A DNA stretch of 47,173 nucleotides. It comes from Gammaproteobacteria bacterium (lineage in GTDB: Bacteria; Pseudomonadota; Gammaproteobacteria; Steroidobacterales; Woeseiaceae). How positions within the stretch are numbered: position 1 is the first letter of the stretch; each line of letters starts with the position of its first letter. The notes under the pieces are model-generated. The model saw only the letters and a program-made list of their open reading frames with translations. It was not told the origin of the DNA and searched no databases. The stretch is taken from the NCBI GenBank assembly GCA_029864095.1, contig JAOTUB010000014.1:1-47173 (forward strand), given 5' to 3'. The position numbers were made by a program, and so were the translations under genes. Of this stretch, positions 1 through 7,788 are shown piece after piece.

Positions 1-190
1 TGAATTCACTGGCCAAGATACCCGGCAGCTTTGCGCGCCGCTCCTCGGGGACAATGGCACCCAGCGCCGGGCCCGCCAGCACCGATGCGCCGGCGATACT
101 GCCCGCGCGGATAAAATCCCTGCGGTTCAGATAGTTATCCTTGCTCGTGATCTCCGACGGGCGGATATCAGCGGGTTTTTTGATCAGCAT
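1..190 (-). CDS. msrP: MsrP (YedY), molybdopterin methionine-sulfoxide reductase catalytic subunit, N-terminal part
   Basis: Only the first 63 codons are in the window; the gene runs off the left edge. The N-terminus (MLIKKPADIRPSEIT) is the highly typical start of MsrP/YedY. A twin-arginine signal follows: RRDFI with the arginine pair at residues 23-24, then a small hydrophobic stretch ending near GPALGA. Known family role: a periplasmic Mo-cofactor enzyme that repairs oxidised methionines in envelope proteins, fed with electrons by the membrane haem protein MsrQ. The Mo-ligand cysteine and the msrQ partner would lie outside the window. The ATG is the obvious start. Identification rests on the N-terminus only, but that stretch is distinctive. 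Confidence 0.9.
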   Translation of the reverse strand, partial: MLIKKPADIRPSEITSKDNYLNRRDFIRAGSIAGASVLAGPALGAIVPEERRAKLPGILASEF

Positions 191-316
191 GGGCGGTCCC
201 CGTTCGTTACCTTCTGATATAGACCCAGTCCCGGCCGCAAATATTGCACGAAATATCACCTCAAGTGATGCTCAGGCCGTGTCGCGCAGGATGCTGATTT
301 TCCTTTGCGACCGGCG

Positions 317-1255
317 TTAGTGCGTTAGCCAGTCGATCAAGATCCGATTGACCTCGTCCGGCTGCTCCTGCTGGCTCCAGTGTCCACAGCCTTCGAGCAT
401 GTGAGTCTCGAGGTCCGTTACGAACGGCCGCATCGCCTCGATCTGCTCGGGCGAAATGATAACGTCATCCTCGGCGCCGATGAACAGCGTCGGCACATTG
501 ACGAGCTGCGGCACGCCGTCGAGGCTGTGCCAGTTACTGGTCCAGTTTCGATACCAATTGATCGGGCCCGTGAATCCACCGGCCGAGAACGCTGTTACGT
601 AATAGTCGCGCTCCTCTGCGCTCAATAGCGGGTCGCCACCGGATTCCTGTCGCGCAACCGCCGCCAGCAAGCTCAGCACCTTTTTCTGAGCCGGCAGCTG
701 CTCGAACTGTTGCCGCGATACCTGGTTCCTGCGCATCAGCACGTCGAAGAAATGGCCGGGATCGGCGGCAAACGTCCGGTCGGCTTCACCCGAGTCCTGA
801 AAATTGACGATGTAAAAGTCGTCACCCAGGGTATGGCGCATGAGTTGTATGGGATCGACCGGCGTGCGCGGCCAGAACGGGATGTTCAGAATGGCCTGCC
901 GCTCCATTCGTTCGGGACACAACAGAGACATGTGCCACAGCACGAGCGCCCCCCAGTCGTGCCCGACGAATACAGCTTTCTCGAGATCCAGTGCGTCGAG
1001 CAGGCCTTCAATGTCGGCGATTAGTTCCTGAATACGATAGTCCTTGACGTCTGGCGGAATCCCGGTCCGACCATAACCGCGCTGATCGGGTGCTAGCGCC
1101 CGAAAGCCGGCGCGTGCAAGTGCGGGCAGCTGATAGCGCCAGGAAAACGCGAGTTCGGGAAACCCGTGCAGCAAAATGACTGCCGGACCTTCGCCGTCCT
1201 CGTAGACCGCCATGCGGATGCCGTTGGTCTCGATGAAATGAGGTTCAGGAAACAT
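317..1255 (-). CDS. Alpha/beta hydrolase, epoxide hydrolase type
   Basis: 312 residues, full length for the soluble epoxide hydrolase branch of the alpha/beta hydrolase fold. Visible motifs: oxyanion-hole HGFPE at 30-34, WRYQ at 38-41, DQRGYG at 56-61, the nucleophile elbow GHDWGA with Asp99, a cap region with NWYRNW that can supply the ring-opening tyrosines, and a late GCGHW with the catalytic histidine. No signal peptide, so cytoplasmic. Family chemistry: Asp attacks the epoxide and the ester is hydrolysed by water activated by the His-Asp pair. The physiological substrate cannot be read from sequence; fluoroacetate dehalogenases share the fold. The ATG is only 4 bp from the start of the divergent DksA/TraR gene, so its promoter must lie in that gene's coding sequence. 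Confidence 0.85.
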   Translation of the reverse strand: MFPEPHFIETNGIRMAVYEDGEGPAVILLHGFPELAFSWRYQLPALARAGFRALAPDQRGYGRTGIPPDVKDYRIQELIADIEGLLDALDLEKAVFVGHDWGALVLWHMSLLCPERMERQAILNIPFWPRTPVDPIQLMRHTLGDDFYIVNFQDSGEADRTFAADPGHFFDVLMRRNQVSRQQFEQLPAQKKVLSLLAAVARQESGGDPLLSAEERDYYVTAFSAGGFTGPINWYRNWTSNWHSLDGVPQLVNVPTLFIGAEDDVIISPEQIEAMRPFVTDLETHMLEGCGHWSQQEQPDEVNRILIDWLTH

Positions 1256-1259
1256 TTCA

Positions 1260-1598
1260 ATGTATTCTCACAGAATGCGCGAAAGGTTGCTCAAACTCCG
1301 TCAGGAGCTCGAGGCTCTGGCCGCAGCGGGTGCGCAATCCGCTGCCGTCGTGGAGCTGGATCAGTCAAAGGTCGGTCGCTTGTCGCGCATGGATGCGCTG
1401 CAGGCGCAGGCGATGGCGCAAGCATCCGTGCAGCGTCGCGAGGCCATGCTGCGTAACATAGATGCGGCTCTGCAACGTATCGACGACGGCGACTACGGTC
1501 TGTGCTGTGATTGCGGGGACCCCATCGACCCGAGAAGGCTGGACTTCGACCCGACAGTGCCGCGCTGCATTGACTGCGCGAGCAAGTCCGAGCGCTAG
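1260..1598 (+). CDS. DksA/TraR-family C4 zinc-finger protein
   Basis: 112 residues: a helical coiled-coil-like N-terminal two thirds followed by a C4 zinc finger (CCDCG at 82-86, RCIDC at 102-106), the TraR/DksA arrangement. Family members bind in the RNA polymerase secondary channel and modulate transcription, often with ppGpp. The protein is shorter than classical DksA (about 150 residues) and the coiled-coil tip lacks an obvious DxxDxA, so it is probably a TraR/YbiI-like paralogue rather than the housekeeping DksA. Start 1260 is preceded by AGGA at 1247-1250; an internal ATG at 1275 is possible but has no visible ribosome-binding site. Divergent from the epoxide hydrolase with a 4-bp gap. 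Confidence 0.85.
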   Translation: MYSHRMRERLLKLRQELEALAAAGAQSAAVVELDQSKVGRLSRMDALQAQAMAQASVQRREAMLRNIDAALQRIDDGDYGLCCDCGDPIDPRRLDFDPTVPRCIDCASKSER

Positions 1599-1614
1599 GG
1601 GGCGCATAAATCGC

Positions 1615-1643
1615 TTGTTTTCTCCCTCGCATGCGGCTAATTT
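1615..1643 (+). promoter_or_regulatory. Possible promoter of the T-box/ileS transcript
   Basis: TTGTTT (1615-1620), a 17-bp spacer and TAATTT (1638-1643). Both boxes are weak matches. The predicted transcription start near 1650 falls exactly at the foot of T-box stem I, which is the main reason for noting it. Confidence 0.3.
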
Positions 1644-1650
1644 GCCTCGC

Positions 1651-1930
1651 AAGACGCTGAAGGGGACGAGTAGGCGGGCAATTCAGGCCAAAGCGACCGG
1701 GAGATGGTGTAAGCCCCGGGCCGGAATCCGCTGAATATCTCCCTGGAGTCGCTGCCCGAAAGTTAGCCCCGAAAGCTAGCGAATAGACGCAGCCGGCTGG
1801 CCCCCGATAAGGGCGACGGGTCTTCGGACCCTGGAGGCGACGGTCGCAAGATTGTCGCGAAACCGGGTGGTACCGCGAAATTCGAAAATCGCCCCGGACG
1901 CATCCATTGCGTCCGGGGCGATTTTGTTTG
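1651..1930 (+). promoter_or_regulatory. T-box riboswitch (tRNA-Ile sensing) upstream of ileS
   Basis: All hallmark elements are readable. Stem I: AGTA of the loop-E motif at 1669-1672 opposite GAA at 1733-1735, helix GGCGG 1673-1677 with CCGCT 1728-1732, base pairing AGGG 1661-1664 with CCCT 1741-1744, and a distal part with GATGGTGTAAGCC (1702-1714) typical of the loop that docks on the tRNA elbow. The specifier ATC (Ile codon) is at 1737-1739. A stem-III-like hairpin GGGTC-TTCG-GACCC is at 1818-1831. The T-box sequence AACCGGGTGGTACCGCG is at 1861-1877, with TGG (1868-1870) to pair with the tRNA NCCA end. The antiterminator pairs CCGGG 1863-1867 with CCCGG 1893-1897 and GCG 1875-1877 with CGC 1890-1892, leaving the standard seven-base bulge. 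It is mutually exclusive with the terminator at 1885-1925. The 1599-1941 gap contains nothing else evident. Confidence 0.94.
1885..1925 (+). terminator. Conditional intrinsic terminator of the T-box leader
   Basis: Perfect 13-bp stem 1890-1902 / 1908-1920 with loop TCCAT, extended by AAAAT/ATTTT to 18 bp and followed by TTTTGTTT. Its 5' arm contains the CGC and CCCGG needed by the antiterminator, so uncharged tRNA-Ile binding should prevent termination and switch ileS on. Confidence 0.92.
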
Positions 1931-1941
1931 GAGAATTGATT

Positions 1942-4900
1942 TTGGCATCGACAAAAGCCGTGTTTGATGAAGTTCAGGGCCGTTACGACGGGCCGGCACT
2001 CGAACAGGAGGTGCTCGCGTTCTGGCGCGATAGAGACATTTTCTCGAAGACACTGCGGCAGACCGAGGGTGGGCCGCAGTTCAGCTTCAACGAGGGGCCG
2101 CCGACGGCGAACGGCAAGCCCGGCATCCACCATGTGCTTGCGCGGAGCTTCAAGGACGCGTTTCCGCGTTACAAGACCATGCGTGGTTACCACGTGCCGC
2201 GAAAAGCAGGCTGGGATACGCACGGCCTTCCGGTCGAGCATGAAGTGGAAAAGCACCTCAAGAAACTGGGCAAGATCGAGACGTACGATAAACAGGAAAT
2301 CGAGGACAAGGTCGGCATCCATGAATTCACACGCCTGTGCCGCGAATCGGTCATGCGCTACATCGGCGACTGGGAGAAGATGACCGAGCGCATGGGCTTC
2401 TGGGTCAATCTCGATGAAGCCTATTACACACTCAATAACAGCTACATCGAGTCGGTCTGGTATCTACTCAAAAACATCTGGGACAAGGACCTCATCTATC
2501 GCGGTTACAAGGTGGTGCCCTACGATCCGCGCATCGGCGCGACGCTGTCATCTCACGAACTTGCTCTGGGCTACAAGGAAGTCGAGGATCCGTCAATCAC
2601 TGTGCGTTTCAAGCTTGCCGACGAAGTCGGCACGTTCTTTCTTGTCTGGACAACAACGCCGTGGACGCTGCCGTCCAATCTCGCGCTCGCTGTTGGGCCG
2701 GACATCGACTACAGCTTCTGCCGAGCAGGCGGAGAAACGCTGATCCTCGCCGAGGCACTGCGGCAATCGGTGCTCCGCGATCTCAAGCACCGCGTTACGA
2801 AAACGGTCAAAGGCGCAGAGCTTGTCGGTACACGCTACGAACAATTGCTACCGTACATCAAGGTCGATTCCGCCAAAGCGTTCCAGGTACTGCCCGCCGA
2901 TTTCGTCAGTACCGAAGACGGTACGGGCATCGTCCACACGGCACCGGCGTACGGTGTCGATGATTTAGCCTTTGGCCAGGAGCATGGCCTGCCCGTGGTA
3001 CACGGGGTCGGGCTCGATGGGCATTTCATCGACGAGGTTGAGCCTGTCGCAGGCATGTTCTTCAAGGACGCCGACAAACCGCTGATTCGCATCCTCAAGG
3101 ATCGCGGTCTGATGTTTCGTTCCGAGCGCTTCAAACATAACTACCCGTTCGGCTGGCGGACGGGGGACCCGATCATCTACTACGCGAAAAACGCCTGGTA
3201 TATTCGCACGTCGAAATTCCGCGAGCGCATGACCGAGCTCAACAACACGATCAAGTGGGTGCCTGAACATATTCGCGAAGGCCGATTTGGCAAGTGGCTC
3301 GAGAACAACGTCGACTGGGCGCTGTCGCGGGAGCGGTTCTGGGGCACGCCGTTACCGATATGGACGGACGGCGAGGGCGAATACCACTGCGTGGGTTCAG
3401 TCGCGGAGCTCGCAGAACTCGCAGGCCATTCATTAAGTGAGCTGGACCTGCATCGTCCGGCAGTTGATGACGTGACGTTCGAGAAAGATGGCAAGTCCTG
3501 GAGGCGTTTGCCTGAAGTCATCGACTGTTGGTTCGACTCCGGAGCGATGTCCTATGCGCAGTGGCATTACCCGTTCGAAAACGACGACACATTCGAAACG
3601 CACTTTCCGGCCGACTTTATCTGCGAAGCCATCGATCAAACGCGCGGCTGGTTTTACACACTGCACGCGATCGCGACACTGGTCTCCGACAGCGTTGCAT
3701 TCCGCAATTGTGTGTGTCTGAACCATATCGTGGATCAGGACGGCAAGAAGATGTCGAAGTCGCTCGGCAATATCGTCGATCCGTATGAGGTCTTCGATAC
3801 GGTCGGCGCCGATGCCCTGCGCTGGTATTTTCTCGCACGGTTATCGCCGGACATGCCAAAGCGCATTTCCGTGGAAATTGTCGCGGACGTTGCTAGCTCG
3901 TTTATTAATACGTTCTGGAACACCTACAGCTTCTTCGTACTGTATGCACGGCTGGACGACGTCGACCTGACCCGCGATGTCCCGGTTGAGAAGCGGCCGG
4001 AAATCGACCGCTGGGCGTTGGCGCTCACGCACAAGACGATCGCGGAATGTACTGCAGCACTCGATAACTTCGACGCCAAGACGGCGGGCGATGCGATCGA
4101 GTCCTTTGTCGATCAGCTCAGCAACTGGTATGTACGCCGTAATCGTCGCCGCTTCTGGAAGTCCACTGACCCGGACGACAAGCACATCGCTTATCTGACG
4201 CTTTATGAATGTCTCGTCGCCGCGCACAAGCTCATGGCGCCGTTTGCGCCATTCCTTGCTGAAAACGTCTATCAGAATCTCGTTCGCAGCGTGCGTCCGG
4301 ACGCACCGGAAAGCGTGCACATGGCGAGCTGGCCAGACGCGGTCGATTCCTGGCGCAATGACGAGCTGCTGTTCAATATTGATGTTGTGCAAAAGGTCGT
4401 CGGTCTTGGCCGCGCGGCGCGCGGCCAGTCCGGCGTGCGGACGCGGCAGCCGCTGTCCCGGCTGCTCGTCCGTGCGCCCAGCGATCGGGCGAAAAAGGCG
4501 CTCGAGAATCATCAAGGCCAGATTCTCGAAGAACTCAACGTAAAGTCGATCGAGTTCATAGCCCGTGATGCCAGCCACGTAAGTTACCGAATCAAGCCCA
4601 ACCTGCCACGTATCGGCAGACAATACGGCAAACAGATTCCGGCCATTCGTGCCGCACTCGATGCCGCTGATGGTGCGCAGATCGCCGCCCAGGCTGAACG
4701 CGGAGAGGACATCAAAGTCAATCTTGATAGTGGTGAGATTTCGCTGACGGGCGCGGATCTGCTAATCGAGACGAGTGCGGCGGAAGGTTTCGCGTGCGCA
4801 GAGGATGCCGGTTATCTGACCGAGCTCGACACGACATTGGACGATGAGCTAATCGATGAGGGCGTAGCTCGCGAGATCGTGCGTTCGGTGCAGGACGCGC

Positions 4901-5109
4901 GTAAGCAGGCGGGCCTCGAGGTCTCGGACCGCATCGAACTCGGTGTTTCGGGCTCGAAAGCCGTGGAAAAGGCGCTAGCAAAGCACCGCGACTACATCAT
5001 GGCCGAGACTCTGGCAACAGGCTGGGCAGTTGGCCAGAAAAAATCGCTGTTTTCGCTCGAGCGGGAGCTCGGCGAGCAGCGCTGGACGATCGAGATCAGC
5101 AAAGCGTAG
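1942..5109 (+). CDS. ileS: Isoleucyl-tRNA synthetase, type 2 (eukaryote-like)
   Basis: Charges tRNA-Ile in the cytoplasm. About 1055 residues. Class I signature GIHH at 61-64 (HIGH equivalent) and KMSKS at 603-607; the CP1 editing domain shows TTPWTLPSN and the GTGIVHTAP motif; an anticodon-binding helical domain follows. The sequence resembles the eukaryotic/archaeal-like type 2 IleRS and lacks the C-terminal zinc-binding cysteine cluster of type 1 enzymes; family knowledge links type 2 with natural mupirocin tolerance. Start: an ATG at 1852 is in frame but lies upstream of the T-box sequence and would translate through the terminator. TTG 1942 follows GGAG (1930-1933) with good spacing and gives MASTKAVFDEV; ATT 1939 is an alternative. 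No second ileS is in the window. Confidence 0.96.
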   Translation: MASTKAVFDEVQGRYDGPALEQEVLAFWRDRDIFSKTLRQTEGGPQFSFNEGPPTANGKPGIHHVLARSFKDAFPRYKTMRGYHVPRKAGWDTHGLPVEHEVEKHLKKLGKIETYDKQEIEDKVGIHEFTRLCRESVMRYIGDWEKMTERMGFWVNLDEAYYTLNNSYIESVWYLLKNIWDKDLIYRGYKVVPYDPRIGATLSSHELALGYKEVEDPSITVRFKLADEVGTFFLVWTTTPWTLPSNLALAVGPDIDYSFCRAGGETLILAEALRQSVLRDLKHRVTKTVKGAELVGTRYEQLLPYIKVDSAKAFQVLPADFVSTEDGTGIVHTAPAYGVDDLAFGQEHGLPVVHGVGLDGHFIDEVEPVAGMFFKDADKPLIRILKDRGLMFRSERFKHNYPFGWRTGDPIIYYAKNAWYIRTSKFRERMTELNNTIKWVPEHIREGRFGKWLENNVDWALSRERFWGTPLPIWTDGEGEYHCVGSVAELAELAGHSLSELDLHRPAVDDVTFEKDGKSWRRLPEVIDCWFDSGAMSYAQWHYPFENDDTFETHFPADFICEAIDQTRGWFYTLHAIATLVSDSVAFRNCVCLNHIVDQDGKKMSKSLGNIVDPYEVFDTVGADALRWYFLARLSPDMPKRISVEIVADVASSFINTFWNTYSFFVLYARLDDVDLTRDVPVEKRPEIDRWALALTHKTIAECTAALDNFDAKTAGDAIESFVDQLSNWYVRRNRRRFWKSTDPDDKHIAYLTLYECLVAAHKLMAPFAPFLAENVYQNLVRSVRPDAPESVHMASWPDAVDSWRNDELLFNIDVVQKVVGLGRAARGQSGVRTRQPLSRLLVRAPSDRAKKALENHQGQILEELNVKSIEFIARDASHVSYRIKPNLPRIGRQYGKQIPAIRAALDAADGAQIAAQAERGEDIKVNLDSGEISLTGADLLIETSAAEGFACAEDAGYLTELDTTLDDELIDEGVAREIVRSVQDARKQAGLEVSDRIELGVSGSKAVEKALAKHRDYIMAETLATGWAVGQKKSLFSLERELGEQRWTIEISKA

Positions 5110-5123
5110 ATTCGTTGCACCAC

Positions 5124-5153
5124 TTGCGTGCGCTTTGCAATATCTGCTATAAA
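5124..5153 (+). promoter_or_regulatory. Predicted extended -10 promoter for the 5304 gene
   Basis: TTGCGT (5124-5129), an 18-bp spacer and TATAAA (5148-5153) preceded by TGC (extended -10). It would give a 5' leader of about 145 nt before the ATG at 5304. The leader carries an inverted repeat GCCGCT 5251-5256 / AGCGGC 5270-5275. Confidence 0.45.
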
Positions 5154-5303
5154 AACTCTACGCAGGTATTTGATTGATTGAGAGTAAAAAAGGACTTGCC
5201 GGCTGAGAGGACCGGGACTACATGAGGTAGTTGCTCTATAGCGTGACGAAGCCGCTCGGAACGAAAAAAAGCGGCCTAACAATAAATATACGCTGGAGTG
5301 GAA

Positions 5304-5675
5304 ATGTCGTACCACGAGAACCGCTTTTACGCCGCCGTCTCAGTGTTGGCCAGCAATGGCCATATAAAACAAAGACTTATCAAAGCCTACGAAGACAATC
5401 TTGCAACCGTCAACGAAGACGAATTGCCCATCGTGGTCAAACAGATGTTCGCAGACATCCAGCATCAGATGAATCGGGTAACACCGCTAAATGGAGAAAG
5501 CCCGATTTGCGCCTCGGTGCGCAAAATGTCCGTCGAGGAAGCCTCCGAGTGCGCAGTGTCGATTGTTACCGTCTACAGCGAAATCGCCCGCCTCGGCGGC
5601 GCTGGCCAGACGCTGATGCCGATTGATGGCAGCGACAAGAAGCTCGTCCCACCGTTTCTGATCAAATCTAACTGA
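5304..5675 (+). CDS. Conserved-looking small cytosolic protein of unknown function
   Basis: 123 residues, predominantly helical, with no signal peptide, membrane segment or metal motif. I do not recognise a domain. Start chosen at ATG 5304 because GGAG (5295-5298) sits five bases upstream; the in-frame GTG at 5298 overlaps that ribosome-binding site. It has its own likely promoter and a long leader, and is convergent with the following minus-strand gene (4 bp between stops). Codon usage resembles its neighbours, which argues for a real gene. Function unknown. Confidence 0.65.
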   Translation: MSYHENRFYAAVSVLASNGHIKQRLIKAYEDNLATVNEDELPIVVKQMFADIQHQMNRVTPLNGESPICASVRKMSVEEASECAVSIVTVYSEIARLGGAGQTLMPIDGSDKKLVPPFLIKSN

Positions 5676-5679
5676 GCCG

Positions 5680-6690
5680 CTATGGCTTGATCGGATAGTA
5701 GACGTAGGTAAGGAGTTCCGATTCCGGCACCTTTGTCGGATCGCTGACGTAGGATTCCCACGCATCCCCGGCTCGCTCGAGCCCCAGTGCTGCCAGGTAG
5801 GCCGCGATCTTTCGATGTGTTGCACCCAGGCTGCGGTACGAGCCGACGTGCCGTACGCGAATGACATTCCCCGCATACGTTCGGCCAACCCGCACGCTCG
5901 TTCCGTCGCGGGGCGTTGAATCGTCGACCCCGCGGACTGGAATCGCAGCATCAAAAAGTAACTCCGCACCGCTGAAGGAGCGAGTGATCGCAATGGGCGC
6001 GCCGGCCTCGGCGAGGCCCTGCCTGTCGATAAAACTCAGAATTTCGAAATAGGCGTCGCCCATTGCCTCGGAAATAGCTGCTGGCTCGGGAGCCGAACGC
6101 GTCGGCAGGTATGCGATATCGGTCGCCTCGACAACAAGCTGCTCGATTTTGAGCTCGCTGAAGTCCGCGCTCGGCAATGTTTCGGCGAGGTCTTTGAGGC
6201 TCGCCAGGCCTCGCGCATGGTCTCGCTCGATGACACCGGCAAAGAACAGCGCGAAATAGCGTCCAACAATGTTGTAGCCATAATCGGTCTCGTGGCTCCA
6301 GGTAACCGTCGTCGCGCCGCCGTCGTCCCGGATATCGAACCAGGTTCGGGCCGAGCCGGACTCATCGGGATTGATGGCCGTTTCCACAAACTCGAACGGG
6401 CGGCTCTGGGTGATGATCTGCGTACCGGTGCCGACGATCGCGCCATCCCAGGTAACGGTTGCGCCGACACCGCGTGCCGGGCCTGAAAAGACGACGCGGG
6501 CGTTCGGGTCCGTTGCGGTTAACGGCGACCACACGCTGTGGCGACGAAAATCGTTGACGAGCGCGAACACGGTTGCGGGATGTGCATCGATTCGGGTCTC
6601 TACATCGACCCGGGCGTGGCGGGGCAGCACGAGACCGACAATGAGCAGCAGCGTGACCAAGCCAACAATTCCGTAAGAGATCTTTCGCAA
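5680..6690 (-). CDS. Membrane-anchored SRPBCC domain fused to GyrI-like effector-binding domain
   Basis: 336 residues. One N-terminal membrane helix (about 5-23) anchors the protein. Residues about 30-170 form an SRPBCC (START-like) domain, recognisable from VDVETRIDAHPATVFALVNDF and the later WSHETDYGYNIVGRYF. Residues about 185-336 resemble the GyrI/AraC effector-binding fold, ending in YESYVSD-type and YVYYPIKP strands (here WESYVSDPTKVPESELLTYVYYPI). Both folds bind small hydrophobic ligands, so a ligand-sensing or ligand-carrying role at the membrane is inferred; no catalytic residues are evident. Divergent from murI with 53 bp between starts. The domain assignments are confident, the function is not. 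Confidence 0.8.
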   Translation of the reverse strand: MRKISYGIVGLVTLLLIVGLVLPRHARVDVETRIDAHPATVFALVNDFRRHSVWSPLTATDPNARVVFSGPARGVGATVTWDGAIVGTGTQIITQSRPFEFVETAINPDESGSARTWFDIRDDGGATTVTWSHETDYGYNIVGRYFALFFAGVIERDHARGLASLKDLAETLPSADFSELKIEQLVVEATDIAYLPTRSAPEPAAISEAMGDAYFEILSFIDRQGLAEAGAPIAITRSFSGAELLFDAAIPVRGVDDSTPRDGTSVRVGRTYAGNVIRVRHVGSYRSLGATHRKIAAYLAALGLERAGDAWESYVSDPTKVPESELLTYVYYPIKP

Positions 6691-6731
6691 GATGTTTTCG
6701 CTATCGATAGAGGTGCCGGATTATTCCACAG

Positions 6732-6737
6732 TACAAT
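6732..6737 (+). promoter_or_regulatory. Predicted -10 box of murI (possibly leaderless)
   Basis: TACAAT lies only six bases upstream of the murI ATG (6744), so a start at the usual distance would put the 5' end at the start codon. No convincing -35 or ribosome-binding site is visible. Single-motif call. Confidence 0.3.
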
Positions 6738-6743
6738 GCCCGG

Positions 6744-7571
6744 ATGAACGCATCTGACGCAAGAACTCTGCCTATAGGCGTTTTTGACTCCGGAGTTGGC
6801 GGGCTGACGGTACTAAAGGCCTTGCGCGATGCCCTGCCGCGCGAGGATCTCATTTATCTGGGCGACACGGCTCGATTGCCGTACGGGACGAAAAGCCCTG
6901 CCTCAATTTCACGCTACGCTTGTCAGGCCACCGCACAGTTGCAGCAAAAGAATATCAAACTCCTTGTGGTCGCATGTAATACGGCCTCGGCGGTCGCGCT
7001 TGATGCGTTGCGCGAGCAAATGCATCCGCTGCCGGTCATCGGCGTGGTTGAACCCGGGGCGACCGCGGCGGTCGAGGCGCGCCCCGCCGGGAAACATCTT
7101 GTTCTGGCCACCGAGGCGACCGTCAGGCTTGGCGCCTATCGCAAAGCAATCCTCGAAAAGGACCCTGCGGCGAAGATCGATGAACTCGCATGTGAGTTGC
7201 TCGTGTCGCTTGCGGAGGAAGGGTGGAACGGCGGCGCGATCGCAGAGGCCATTGTGCGCCGATATCTGATCGAACTGGATGATGCGTCGCGTCATCCGGA
7301 CAGCGTCATTCTCGGTTGCACCCATTTTCCGCTGCTGAGAAATACGTTCGCCAGCGTATTTGACAAAGGCACATCGATCGTTGATTCGGCCAGCACGACG
7401 GCCGCCGCCGCGCGTGAGCTTCTGGACAGCCTGTCGCTGACAAACGACCAGGATGCCCCCGGAACGCTGCGACTGCTGGCGACCGACGGCGCCACACGAT
7501 TTGCTCGCGTCGGCGGCCAATTCCTCGGTCAGCAGCTGACCTACAAAGATGTGACGATCGTCGATCTGTAG
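6744..7571 (+). CDS. murI: Glutamate racemase
   Basis: Interconverts L- and D-glutamate without cofactor, supplying D-Glu for peptidoglycan precursors in the cytoplasm. 275 residues, the normal length. Diagnostic motifs: GVFDSGVGGLTVL at 12-24 with Asp15, the catalytic Cys78 in ACNTAS, and the second catalytic cysteine Cys192 in GCTHFPLL. It stands alone, with a predicted -10 box abutting the start codon and a dispersed structured repeat just downstream. Confidence 0.97.
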   Translation: MNASDARTLPIGVFDSGVGGLTVLKALRDALPREDLIYLGDTARLPYGTKSPASISRYACQATAQLQQKNIKLLVVACNTASAVALDALREQMHPLPVIGVVEPGATAAVEARPAGKHLVLATEATVRLGAYRKAILEKDPAAKIDELACELLVSLAEEGWNGGAIAEAIVRRYLIELDDASRHPDSVILGCTHFPLLRNTFASVFDKGTSIVDSASTTAAAARELLDSLSLTNDQDAPGTLRLLATDGATRFARVGGQFLGQQLTYKDVTIVDL

Positions 7572-7587
7572 AGACCGTTTCGCCTGT

Positions 7588-7724
7588 GACCGGCACATTT
7601 TTCTCTCTCATGGCTCGGTTGATCGGCAACATCCTGTTGCCGACCCTTTGGGCGCACTCCGGGCGCCCAAAATCGCTCCTGGCGATTTGGTGGCTGCGCT
7701 TTACTTCAGTTGACAAACGTCCCG
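7588..7724 (+). repeat. Dispersed structured repeat, copy A
   Basis: About 137 bp between murI and the M49-like gene. It begins GACCGG and shares with copies B and C a core containing three consecutive stem-loops: GGCAACA-TCC-TGTTGCC, GGGCGC...GCGCCC, and AAATCGC-TCCTG-GCGATTT. The middle hairpin has diverged from the other copies yet still pairs. The right end (GACAAACGTCCCG) is an imperfect inverse of the left end. No coding potential. Confidence 0.85.
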
Positions 7725-7750
7725 CGCGCAGCCGAAATCTGCCCATCATG

Positions 7751-7759
7751 TGAGATAAT
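7751..7759 (+). promoter_or_regulatory. Extended -10 promoter element for the peptidase pair
   Basis: TGAGATAAT gives TGn followed by GATAAT, an extended -10, 30 bp upstream of the TTG start at 7789. No clear -35 at the right distance. Confidence 0.35.
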
Positions 7760-7788
7760 CGCCCTCTTTTTTTGGACGGAGAGCTGCC

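Noticed and set aside
1852..1941. N-terminal extension of IleRS from ATG 1852
   Set aside because: It would translate through the T-box sequence and terminator hairpin; the GGAG-TTG pair at 1930-1944 fits better.
5195..5225. CTGAGA-containing stretch resembling part of a TPP riboswitch
   Set aside because: Only the short GGCTGAGAG piece matches; the conserved downstream parts of the THI element are absent and the following gene is not a thiamine gene.
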